A stretch of DNA of 31,757 nucleotides, from NCBI GenBank assembly GCA_001557035.1, contig LSKJ01000034.1:1-31757 (forward strand). Direction: 5' to 3'. The DNA comes from Rhodospirillaceae bacterium CCH5-H10 (GTDB lineage: Bacteria; Pseudomonadota; Alphaproteobacteria; Reyranellales; Reyranellaceae). Numbering within the stretch: position 1 is the stretch's first letter; the number at the start of each line of letters is the position of its first letter. The position numbers and the translations under genes are program-made. The notes under the pieces are model-generated. The model saw nothing but the letters and a program-made list of their open reading frames with translations. It ran no database searches and was not told where the DNA came from. Shown piece by piece: positions 25,135 to 31,757 of this stretch.

Positions 25135-27432
25135 CTACTTCCGCGTGGACTGGATCGCCTGCCAGACGCGCTGCGGCGTCGCCGGCATCTGAATGTTGCG
25201 AACGCCCAGCGGCCACAGCGCGTCCATGATCGCGTTCATGACCGTGGGGGTCGAGCCCACCGTGCCGGACTCGCCGACGCCCTTGGCGCCGATCGGGTTG
25301 CTCTTGGCCGGAACGGTGTCGTCGAGCTGGTTGTTGAAGTTCGGGAAGGTCTCGGCGCGCGGCATCGCGTAGTCCATGAAGGAGCCGGTCACGAGCTGGC
25401 CGCTCTCGCGGTCGTAGACGTTCTCTTCCAGCAGCGCCTGGCCGATTCCCTGGGCGCAGCCGCCATGGATCTGGCCGAACACGATCGGCCGGTGCAGCGG
25501 CTTGCCGACATCGTCGACCGTCGTATAGCGCTTCAGTTCGACCATGCCGGTGTCGGGATCGATCTCGACCTCGCCGACATGGGCGCCGTTGGGCCAGGCG
25601 ATGCCGTCGACCGTGTTGACGTTCTCGATGTAGATGCGCTTGTCGGGCTGCTTCGCCGCCAGCTCGCCGAGGCCGATGCCGCGGTCGGTGCCGGTGATGG
25701 TGAAACGTCCGGCCGAATAGACGATGTCGGCGGTGGCCGCCTCCAGCGCGTCGGCCGCCAGTTCCTTGCCCTTGTCGACCAGCTTCTCGCTGCCGCTCAG
25801 CACGGCCGAGCCGCCGATATAGGCCGAGCGCGAGCCCATCGACCCGACGCCGCCGACGCGGTCGGAATCGCCCATCGCGATCTCGATCTTCGACGGATCG
25901 ATTCCCAGCAGTTCGGACGCAAGCTGGGTGAAGCTGGTCTGCAGCCCCTGCCCCATGCCCTGGGTGCCCATCCAGATCACGACCTTGCCGTCCGCCTTGA
26001 CCTCGTAATGCGCCATCTCGTTCATGACGTTGGCCGAAGTCCATTCGACATAGGAGGCAAGGCCGCGGCCATAGAGCTTGCCGCGCTTCTCGGCCTCCGC
26101 CTTGCGCGCCGCGAAGCCGTTCCAGTCGGCCGCTTCGAGCGTCTTGGTGAGGAAGAGATCGAAGTCGCCGGAATCGTACTTCTCGCCCATCGCCGTCGTG
26201 TAAGGCATCTGCGAGGGCTTCACGAAGTTACGCCGGCGCAGTTCGGCCGGATCCATGCCGATCTGGCGCGCCGCCGTGTCCATCAACCGCTCGAGGTTGA
26301 GGATGCACTCCGGGCGGCCGGCGCCGCGATAGGCGCCGATCGTGGCGGTGTTGGTGATGACGCAGGTGATCTTGAGGTCGATCAGCGGGATGTCATAAGT
26401 GCCGGTCGTGACCTTCGGGCCGACGAACAGCGGGATGACCACGCCGCCGCGCGACGGATAGGCGCCGATATTGGCGAAGGCTTCCATGCGCAGCCCCAGG
26501 ATGCGGCCGTCCTTGTCGAAGGCCATCGAGGCCTTGTGGAACTGGTCGCGGCCGGCGGTCGTGGCGGCGAATTCCTCGCCACGCTCGGCGCGCCAGCGCA
26601 CCGGGCGCTTCAGCACCTTGGCGGCCCACACGGCCACCGCCTCGTCGGGCTGGATGCCGACCTTCATGCCGAAGCCGCCGCCGATGTCGCGCACGACGAC
26701 GCGGACCTTGTCCTTGGGCATCTTCAGGATGACGTCGCACAGCGTGTCGCGGGTCACCGAGGGGTTCTGGCTGCCGATATGGACGATCAGCCGGTCGTTT
26801 TCCCACTCCGCCATGACCGCGCGCGGCTCCATCGCGTTCACGATCAGGCGCTGGTGCACGATGTCGAGCGACACGATGTGCGCGGCGCTCTTGAAGGCCG
26901 CCTCGGCCTTGTCGTGGTCGCCGAACTTGTTGTAGCCCGCGATGTTGCCGGGGGCGCCCTGCCAGACCTGCGGCGCGCCGGGCTTCAGCGCGTCCTCGAT
27001 CTCGGTGACCGAGGGAAGCTGCTCGTATTCGATCTCGACCAGTTCGACGGCATCCTGGGCCTGCTCGCGCGTGTCGGCCACGATGGCGACGACCGCCTCG
27101 CCGACATAGCGGACGACTTCATGGGCCAGCGACCGGCGCGGGGTCATCTCGGGCTTGCTGCCGTCGGCGGCGGGAAACATCGTCGGGAAGGCGAAATTGC
27201 CGGCGCCTTCCTTTTCCATGTCGGCCCAGGTGAAGACGGCGACCACGCCCGGCGCCTTTTTGGCGGCCGAGGCGTCGATCTTCAGGATTTTTGCATGCGC
27301 ATGGGGAGAACGAACGAGGACCACATGGGCCTGGTTCGGGCGCGAGAGGTTGTCGGTGAAGCCACCCGTGCCGGTCAGAAGCCGGTCATCCTCGACACGC
27401 TTGATGTACTGAGCCTTGCCAAACACCGCCAT
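25135..27432 (-). CDS. Form II CoxL-like molybdenum hydroxylase large subunit
   Basis: This 765-residue protein is the molybdenum-binding subunit of the xanthine dehydrogenase/CO dehydrogenase family. Visible blocks are the N-terminal RVEDDRLLTGTGGFTDNL, GGGFGMKVG near 251-259, and AYRGAGRPE at 367-375. The active-site glutamate is Glu721 in GAKGVGESGT. The AYRGAGR loop marks form II; true CO dehydrogenases have AYxCSFR, with the copper-binding cysteine. The substrate is therefore probably an aldehyde or N-heterocycle. No medium (FAD) or small (2Fe-2S) subunit gene lies beside it, which is unusual. The ATG at 27432 has GGGAG about seven bases upstream. Confidence 0.92.
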   Translation of the reverse strand: MAVFGKAQYIKRVEDDRLLTGTGGFTDNLSRPNQAHVVLVRSPHAHAKILKIDASAAKKAPGVVAVFTWADMEKEGAGNFAFPTMFPAADGSKPEMTPRRSLAHEVVRYVGEAVVAIVADTREQAQDAVELVEIEYEQLPSVTEIEDALKPGAPQVWQGAPGNIAGYNKFGDHDKAEAAFKSAAHIVSLDIVHQRLIVNAMEPRAVMAEWENDRLIVHIGSQNPSVTRDTLCDVILKMPKDKVRVVVRDIGGGFGMKVGIQPDEAVAVWAAKVLKRPVRWRAERGEEFAATTAGRDQFHKASMAFDKDGRILGLRMEAFANIGAYPSRGGVVIPLFVGPKVTTGTYDIPLIDLKITCVITNTATIGAYRGAGRPECILNLERLMDTAARQIGMDPAELRRRNFVKPSQMPYTTAMGEKYDSGDFDLFLTKTLEAADWNGFAARKAEAEKRGKLYGRGLASYVEWTSANVMNEMAHYEVKADGKVVIWMGTQGMGQGLQTSFTQLASELLGIDPSKIEIAMGDSDRVGGVGSMGSRSAYIGGSAVLSGSEKLVDKGKELAADALEAATADIVYSAGRFTITGTDRGIGLGELAAKQPDKRIYIENVNTVDGIAWPNGAHVGEVEIDPDTGMVELKRYTTVDDVGKPLHRPIVFGQIHGGCAQGIGQALLEENVYDRESGQLVTGSFMDYAMPRAETFPNFNNQLDDTVPAKSNPIGAKGVGESGTVGSTPTVMNAIMDALWPLGVRNIQMPATPQRVWQAIQSTRK

Positions 27433-27525
27433 ACGCCACTCCCGCCGCAAAACCCCTATCGGGTCGGCCGGACTATAGCGGCGATGCCGCGACCTACAAG
27501 CCAGCGCGACGCATGGCCCCGGGCC

Positions 27526-28323
27526 TCAATGGCGGAGGCTGGGCATCTCCGGCAGCGGCACGATGCGGATTCCCGCCGCTTCCAGGCCCTCGCGGACCGC
27601 CCTGGAGACGGTCACGGCGGTCGGCCCGTCGCCATGGACGCAGATCGAATCGACCTGGCAGGGGATGCGCTTGCCCGAGGTCGAGTAGATCGCCTGCTCG
27701 TCGACCATGCGCCGGACATGCTCCACCGCCTTGGCCGGATCCTTGATCATGGAATTGGCTTCCTTGCGCGGGGTCAGGAAACCGGCATCGGTGTAGGTCC
27801 GGTCGGCGAAGACCTCCTCGGCGACGCGCAGCCCGTGCTTGCGGGCGGCCTTGCCCTGCTCGGTATTGGCTTGGGCGAGGAAGATCAGGTCGCGATCGAC
27901 CGCCCTGGTCGCGCGCGCGATGGCTTCGGACATCTCGGGGCTCTCGGCCGACATGTTCGCCATCATGCCGTGCGGCTTCATGTGGGTGACCTTGCCGCCG
28001 TGGAGGGCCGCGATCGCCTGCAAGGCGCCAATCTGGTAGGCGATATTGGCCTCCAGTTCCTTGACCGTGAGGTTGATCACGCGACGGCCGAACCCCTGCA
28101 GGTCGGCGAAGCCCGGATGGGCGCCGATCGACACGCCGTTCTGCGTGCAGAGCTTCACCGTATCCATCATCACGACCGGGTCGCTGGCATGGAAGCCGCA
28201 GGCGACGTTGGCCGAGGTCACGATCTTCAGGACCTCGGTATCGTTGCCCATCACCCAGGGGCCGAAGCTCTCGCCCAGGTCGGAGTTGATGTTCACGTGT
28301 CCGGCATTCGTCGCGGCGGCCAT
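27526..28323 (-). CDS. pxpA: 5-oxoprolinase subunit A (LamB/YcsF family)
   Basis: The 265-residue protein matches PxpA, which with PxpB and PxpC forms the ATP-dependent 5-oxoprolinase that opens 5-oxoproline to glutamate. Family blocks include HVNINSDLGESFGPWVMGND, TSANVACGFHASDP, SIGAHPGFADLQGFGRR and THMKPHGMMANM. The ATG at 28323 has GAGGGAG six bases upstream and is preferred to one at 28338. Unusually, pxpA is divergent from pxpB with only 37 bases between start codons, while most genomes have them in one operon. The CoxL-like gene starts 93 bases downstream. Confidence 0.94.
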   Translation of the reverse strand: MAAATNAGHVNINSDLGESFGPWVMGNDTEVLKIVTSANVACGFHASDPVVMMDTVKLCTQNGVSIGAHPGFADLQGFGRRVINLTVKELEANIAYQIGALQAIAALHGGKVTHMKPHGMMANMSAESPEMSEAIARATRAVDRDLIFLAQANTEQGKAARKHGLRVAEEVFADRTYTDAGFLTPRKEANSMIKDPAKAVEHVRRMVDEQAIYSTSGKRIPCQVDSICVHGDGPTAVTVSRAVREGLEAAGIRIVPLPEMPSLRH

Positions 28324-28360
28324 GGGAGACTCCCTCAATTCGAGACGCTATCGTAGCAGA

Positions 28361-29098
28361 GTGAGCGTTCGGTACCTATCCTGCGGCGACACCGCCTTCA
28401 CTGTCGAGTTCGGCAACGAGATTTCCCCCGAGATCAACGGCCGGGTGATGGCGCTTCATGCCGCCATCGGCCTGGCCCGCGAGGCCGGCGAGATCGAGGG
28501 CGTCGTCGAGACTGTCCCCACCATGCGGTCCCTGATGGTGACCTACGACCCGCTGTCGACCTCGCGGGCCGACCTGCAGCCCCGGATCGACACGCTGATC
28601 GCCCGCGGTCTGCCTGTCGGCGCCGGAAGCCGGCGGGTCACGATCCCCTGCTGCTACGACGATCCCGAGTTCGCGCCCGACCTCGCCGAGGTTGCCGAGC
28701 GCACGAAGAAGAAGCCCGAGCAGGTGATTGCCGCCCACCTCGGCTCGCCCTTCAAGGTCTACGTGCTGGGCTTCATGCCCGGTCTCGCCTACGTCGCAGG
28801 ACTGGAACAATCCCTCTTCCTGCCGCGCCGCAGCCAGCCGCGCGTGCGCGTGCCGCGCTCGTCCGTCGCCATCGCCATGGACATGACGACGATCTATCCG
28901 TTCGAGAGTCCCGGCGGCTGGCACCTGATCGGCCGTACGCCGCTGTGGATGTTCGACAAGCGCCGCGAGCAGCCGGTCTTCCTGTCGCCTGGCGATTCGC
29001 TCGCCTTCGAGCGCATCGACCGCCGGAGCTTCGACCGCATCGCGCGCGAGGTCGAGGCCGGCACCTTCGACTGGTCGAGCCTGGTGAAGGGCAAATGA
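28361..29098 (+). CDS. pxpB: 5-oxoprolinase subunit B (KipI-like)
   Basis: This 245-residue protein starts VRYLSCGDTAFTVEFGNEIS. It contains the diagnostic GFMPGLAYVAGLEQSLFLPR, the block RVPRSSVAIAMDMTTIYP, and SPGGWHLIGRTP. PxpB is the allophanate hydrolase subunit 1-type partner of PxpC. The start is GTG at 28361; the ribosome binding site is weak (AGCAGA). The frame is open upstream on this strand but that part lies over pxpA. The stop overlaps the pxpC start as ATGA. Confidence 0.94.
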   Translation: MSVRYLSCGDTAFTVEFGNEISPEINGRVMALHAAIGLAREAGEIEGVVETVPTMRSLMVTYDPLSTSRADLQPRIDTLIARGLPVGAGSRRVTIPCCYDDPEFAPDLAEVAERTKKKPEQVIAAHLGSPFKVYVLGFMPGLAYVAGLEQSLFLPRRSQPRVRVPRSSVAIAMDMTTIYPFESPGGWHLIGRTPLWMFDKRREQPVFLSPGDSLAFERIDRRSFDRIAREVEAGTFDWSSLVKGK

Positions 29099-30192
29099 GC
29101 GCCGCGTTGAAAGTCGTCCGCGCGGGACTGTTCGACACGCTTCAGGATTTCGGCCGCACCGGCTTCATGGCGCTCGGCATGCCGACTGCCGGCGCGATGG
29201 ACCGGATCGGGCTCGGCCTCGCCAATGCACTTGTCGGCAATCCCCAGGACACCGCCGGCATCGAGATCGGCGTCATGGGTCCCGACCTGCTGGTCGAGGC
29301 CGACAGCGTGCGCGTCGCTCTCGTGGGCCCGCTCTCGCCCCAGCTGATCGACGGGCCCGACGCAACGTCCAAGCCGCTCGAGTCCGACCGCAGCCATCTG
29401 CTGAAGCGCGGCCAGACCCTGCGCGTCGGCATGATCGAGGGAGCAAGTACGGCATACGTCGCGGTGGCCGGCGGCTTCGCGCTGCCTTCCTTCATGGGCA
29501 GCCTCTCGACCTATTCGCGCGCCGGCATCGGCGGCTTCGACGGCCGCAAGCTGGCCGCCGGCGACCTGCTGCCGCTCGCGAAGGCCAGCGTGCCGGCGGT
29601 CAACGAACGAAAACTCGCACAAGCTTTCGACTATGGCAGCGGCCCGGTCCGCGTGATCTGGGGACCGCAGGAAGATTATTTCAGCGAGGCTGGACGCAAG
29701 ACCTTCGTCGAGTCCGAGTATCGCGTCTCCAAGGAAGCCGACCGCATGGGCATCCGCTTCGAGGGGCCGGTGATCGCCCACGCGAAGCCCGTCGACAAAG
29801 GCGGCGCCGACATCATCTCCGACGGCATCGCGCCCGGCGCCATCCAGGTGCCCGGCGCCGGCCTGCCCATCGTGCTGATGGCCGACCGGCAGACGGTCGG
29901 CGGCTATCCCAAGATAGCCACCGTCGCGTCCGTCGACCTGCCACGCCTCGGCCGCTTGCTGCCCGGCCAGACCGTGCGCTTCGCCGCGATCACCGTCGAG
30001 GAAGCCGAAGCGCTGCGCCGCGACCAGGAAGCGAGGCTGCAGCGCGCCATTGCTGGTTTTGTCGTCGCGCGCCCGCCTGGTGGTATCGATCTCGTCCGGC
30101 TCTATGAAGAGAACCTGATCGACGGCGTCGTTTTCGATTCGCCGTGGAACGTCACCTCGAAGCCTTCATCGGCCGAGGGCGGCACGAAGTAG
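29095..30192 (+). CDS. pxpC: 5-oxoprolinase subunit C (KipA-like)
   Basis: The 365-residue protein begins LKVVRAGLFDTLQDFGRTGF and has the family blocks GMPTAGAMDRIGLGLANALV, TAYVAVAGGFALPSFMGS and RMGIRFEGPVI, then GAIQVPGAGLPIVLMADRQT. Together with PxpA and PxpB it forms 5-oxoprolinase. The ATG at 29095 overlaps the pxpB stop by four bases. The last 91 bases, after the usual conserved end, overlap the convergent P-loop gene on the other strand. The C-terminal segment FDSPWNVTSKPSSAEGGTK looks like an extension. Confidence 0.94.
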   Translation: MSAALKVVRAGLFDTLQDFGRTGFMALGMPTAGAMDRIGLGLANALVGNPQDTAGIEIGVMGPDLLVEADSVRVALVGPLSPQLIDGPDATSKPLESDRSHLLKRGQTLRVGMIEGASTAYVAVAGGFALPSFMGSLSTYSRAGIGGFDGRKLAAGDLLPLAKASVPAVNERKLAQAFDYGSGPVRVIWGPQEDYFSEAGRKTFVESEYRVSKEADRMGIRFEGPVIAHAKPVDKGGADIISDGIAPGAIQVPGAGLPIVLMADRQTVGGYPKIATVASVDLPRLGRLLPGQTVRFAAITVEEAEALRRDQEARLQRAIAGFVVARPPGGIDLVRLYEENLIDGVVFDSPWNVTSKPSSAEGGTK

Positions 30193-30638
30193 CTGGTGAA
30201 GAGATCGAACTCAGCGTCGCTGACGTTGTAGGCGTGAGTACCGGCGGCATTGCGGGCACGCAGCCGGGCCTTGCAGACATCGTCGGGCACGTCGAGGAAA
30301 TGGAGTTGGTGACTCGCACCGGCGCGCTCGAACAGGCTCCGCATCCACTGACGGCTGGCCGGCGTGTTCGCGGGAAAGTCGAGCACCACCGAAAGTCCCG
30401 CCTCCAGCAGCGTTACGATATGGTCGCCCATCACCTCACGCAGGCGGCGGGAGTTGCGAACATAGTCCTCGATCGTCTTCTGCTCGTCCTTGAAGAGACA
30501 GGCGAGCCACGCATCTTCGCTGATCCGGATTGTGTGGGGATGTGCTGCCAGTTTGGCGGCGAGCGTCGACTTTCCGGCGGCGATCTTGCCGCAGATCATG
30601 TGGAGCGTCGCTCCTTCCCGCCTTGCCGTTTCGTCCAT
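30102..30638 (-). CDS. P-loop ATPase/kinase-like protein (178 aa)
   Basis: The N-terminal THLHMICG-like start is followed by the Walker A motif GKIAAGKST at residues 17-25 and ISEDAWLACLF, the kinase-type second motif. GLSVVLDFPANTPASRQWMR looks like a Walker B-containing strand and acceptor region. A lid-like LDVPDDVCKARLRARNA follows. This pattern matches small AAA/zeta-toxin-like kinases of unknown substrate. The ATG at 30638 has AGGGAAG six to seven bases upstream, which favours it over an ATG at 30656. No antitoxin-like partner gene is present, so a toxin-antitoxin role is not supported. Its 3' end lies under the end of pxpC by 91 bases. Confidence 0.82.
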   Translation of the reverse strand: MDETARREGATLHMICGKIAAGKSTLAAKLAAHPHTIRISEDAWLACLFKDEQKTIEDYVRNSRRLREVMGDHIVTLLEAGLSVVLDFPANTPASRQWMRSLFERAGASHQLHFLDVPDDVCKARLRARNAAGTHAYNVSDAEFDLFTSYFVPPSADEGFEVTFHGESKTTPSIRFSS

Positions 30639-30747
30639 CGGTCGCTTCCCTTGCAAAGACCGGTTTACAGTAGCCGCTCCGGTTCTTGATTGGTACGAAC
30701 CGCAAGGGCTGGAAACGTTCCGACAAACGATCGGGGGATGCGTCGAG

Positions 30748-31757
30748 ATGAGCTGGCAACCGGAAATGGACGAGTTGCGCCGCCGTCAGGAATTGACGAA
30801 GCGCATGGGCGGCGCCGACAAGGTCAAGCGCCAGCACGATGGTGGCCGACTGACGGTACGCGAGCGCATCGAACGGCTGCTCGACAAGGATTCCTTCCGG
30901 GAGATCGGCAGCGTCGCCGGCAAGGCTGAATATGATGGCAAGAACGACCTGGTCGACCTCACGCCCGCCAACGTGGTGATGGGCCGCGGCAAGATCGATG
31001 GCCGTCATGTCGCCGTCACCGGCGACGACTTCACAGTGCGCGGCGGCTCGGCCGACGCGACGATCAAGGAGAAGTCGAACTTCGTCGAACGCTACGCCAA
31101 CCAGTACCGGGTCCCGGTTATCCGGCTGATCGAGGGATCGGGCGGTGGCGGCTCGGTGAAGACCATCGAGACGACCGGCCGCGCCAACGTACCCGGTGTG
31201 AGCGGCTGGGAATGGGCGGTGCGCAACATGGGCGCGGTTCCGACCGTGGGCCTCGGCTTGGGCTCCGTCGCGGGCCTGGGCGCCGCGCGCCTGGCAGCGA
31301 CGCACTATTCGGTGATGGTCAAGGAAGTGTCGGCGGTGTTCGTTGCCGGTCCGCCCGTCGTGAACCGCCTCAGCCCCAAGCAATACGACAAGCAGGAACT
31401 GGGCGGCTGGGAGATCCAGCTTCGTGCCGGCGCCATCGACGAAGCCGTCGACAGCGAGGACGAGGCCTTTGCCGCGGCGCGCCGCTTCCTCTCCTACCTG
31501 CCCTCTTCGGTCTACGACGCGCCGCCGCGCGGCCCCGTCACCGACGATCCGGCGCGGCGCGAGGAATCTCTGTTCGAAGTCATCCCGCGCGATGTGCGCA
31601 AGGTCTATCGCATCCGCCCCATCGTCGAGAAGGTCGTCGACCAGGGCAGCTTCTTCGAGATGGGTCGCCTCTACGGCCGCTCCGTCGTGACGGGCTTCGC
31701 GCGCGTCGACGGCTGGCCGGTCGCGGTGATGGCGAGCGACCCGATGTTCTATGGTGG
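30748..31757 (+). CDS. Acyl-CoA carboxylase carboxyltransferase subunit (3' end cut by window)
   Basis: The frame begins MSWQPEMDELRRRQELTKRM and stays open to the window edge (336 codons). The N-terminal carboxyltransferase domain of the propionyl-CoA/methylcrotonyl-CoA carboxylase beta family is visible: GGRLTVRERIERLLDKDSF, the VMGRGKIDGRHVAVTGDDFT block and IKEKSNFVERYANQYRVPVI, then the glycine-rich IEGSGGGGSV and GPPVVNRLSPKQYD. The C-terminal domain starts near VYRIRPIVEKVVDQGSF. It would transfer a carboxyl group from biotin to an acyl-CoA. GGGGGA lies about eight bases before the ATG. The biotin carboxylase partner, if present, is beyond the window; substrate unassigned. Confidence 0.9.
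   Translation, partial: MSWQPEMDELRRRQELTKRMGGADKVKRQHDGGRLTVRERIERLLDKDSFREIGSVAGKAEYDGKNDLVDLTPANVVMGRGKIDGRHVAVTGDDFTVRGGSADATIKEKSNFVERYANQYRVPVIRLIEGSGGGGSVKTIETTGRANVPGVSGWEWAVRNMGAVPTVGLGLGSVAGLGAARLAATHYSVMVKEVSAVFVAGPPVVNRLSPKQYDKQELGGWEIQLRAGAIDEAVDSEDEAFAAARRFLSYLPSSVYDAPPRGPVTDDPARREESLFEVIPRDVRKVYRIRPIVEKVVDQGSFFEMGRLYGRSVVTGFARVDGWPVAVMASDPMFYG

Noticed and set aside
25135..27432. CoxL as a true carbon monoxide dehydrogenase
   Set aside because: The active-site loop is AYRGAGR, not AYxCSFR, so the copper-binding cysteine is missing, and partner subunits are absent.
25051..28356. A 1101-codon plus-strand open frame spanning the CoxL-like and pxpA genes
   Set aside because: It crosses two well-conserved minus-strand genes and has no recognisable motif; it is a by-product of high GC codon use.
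30102..30638. The P-loop gene as a zeta toxin of a toxin-antitoxin pair
   Set aside because: No small antitoxin gene precedes or follows it on the same strand; only the kinase-like fold is supported.
30680..30702. CGGTTC...GAACCG inverted repeat upstream of the carboxylase gene
   Set aside because: Six-base arms around an 11-base spacer are within chance at this base composition, and there is no supporting context.

Overview
This is a GC-rich stretch of bacterial chromosome, most likely from an alphaproteobacterium. Supporting signs are the many GTG starts, the ATGA/GTGA gene overlaps, a DUF992 protein, and an intergenic palindrome of the CCTCATCCTGAGGAGC type. A Reyranella- or Bradyrhizobium-like source would fit, but the genus is a guess. 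Genes are densely packed. No gene-free stretch exceeds about 190 bases, and no insertion sequence, integrase, CRISPR array or rRNA was seen.

Layout. (1) 1-3456: a palindromic repeat, a membrane-anchored protein of unknown function, a double-domain universal stress protein, a very short orphan Flp-type pilin and an isochorismatase-like hydrolase. (2) 3598-7490: a plus-strand unit of a sarcosine-oxidase-like flavoprotein, an IlvD/EDD sugar-acid dehydratase and a family 2 glycosyltransferase. (3) 7558-10177: a TPR plus beta-barrel outer-membrane protein (DUF560/Slam-like) followed by an exported FecR-domain protein, a possible secretion pair. (4) 10174-23720: a formate dehydrogenase/selenocysteine island, almost all on the minus strand. 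(5) 23883-27432: a form II CoxL-like molybdenum hydroxylase subunit followed by a membrane-anchored SGNH-type protein. (6) 27526-31757: 5-oxoprolinase genes pxpA (minus) and pxpBC (plus), a small P-loop kinase-like gene, and the start of an acyl-CoA carboxylase carboxyltransferase gene cut by the window end.

The centrepiece is region 4. In transcription order it holds fdhA (catalytic subunit), fdhB (iron-sulfur subunit), fdhI (cytochrome b), fdhE, selA, a Sel1-repeat protein, selB, then the selenocysteine tRNA gene selC. After three unrelated small exported or hypothetical genes come two unknown genes coupled to fdhD and mobB. The fdhA gene is interrupted by an in-frame TGA at 23127-23129. 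The context (ARI-U-HGPTVA) and a hairpin just downstream of the TGA mark it as a selenocysteine codon, so fdhA is one intact 1030-residue Tat-exported selenoprotein. The window therefore holds a selenoprotein together with most of its own decoding machinery (tRNA-Sec, SelA, SelB). It also holds the molybdenum cofactor and sulfuration factors MobB and FdhD. selD (selenophosphate synthetase) is not here and must lie elsewhere.

Least explained are the two hypothetical proteins coupled to fdhD, the Sel1-repeat protein between selA and selB, and the DUF560-like/FecR pair.
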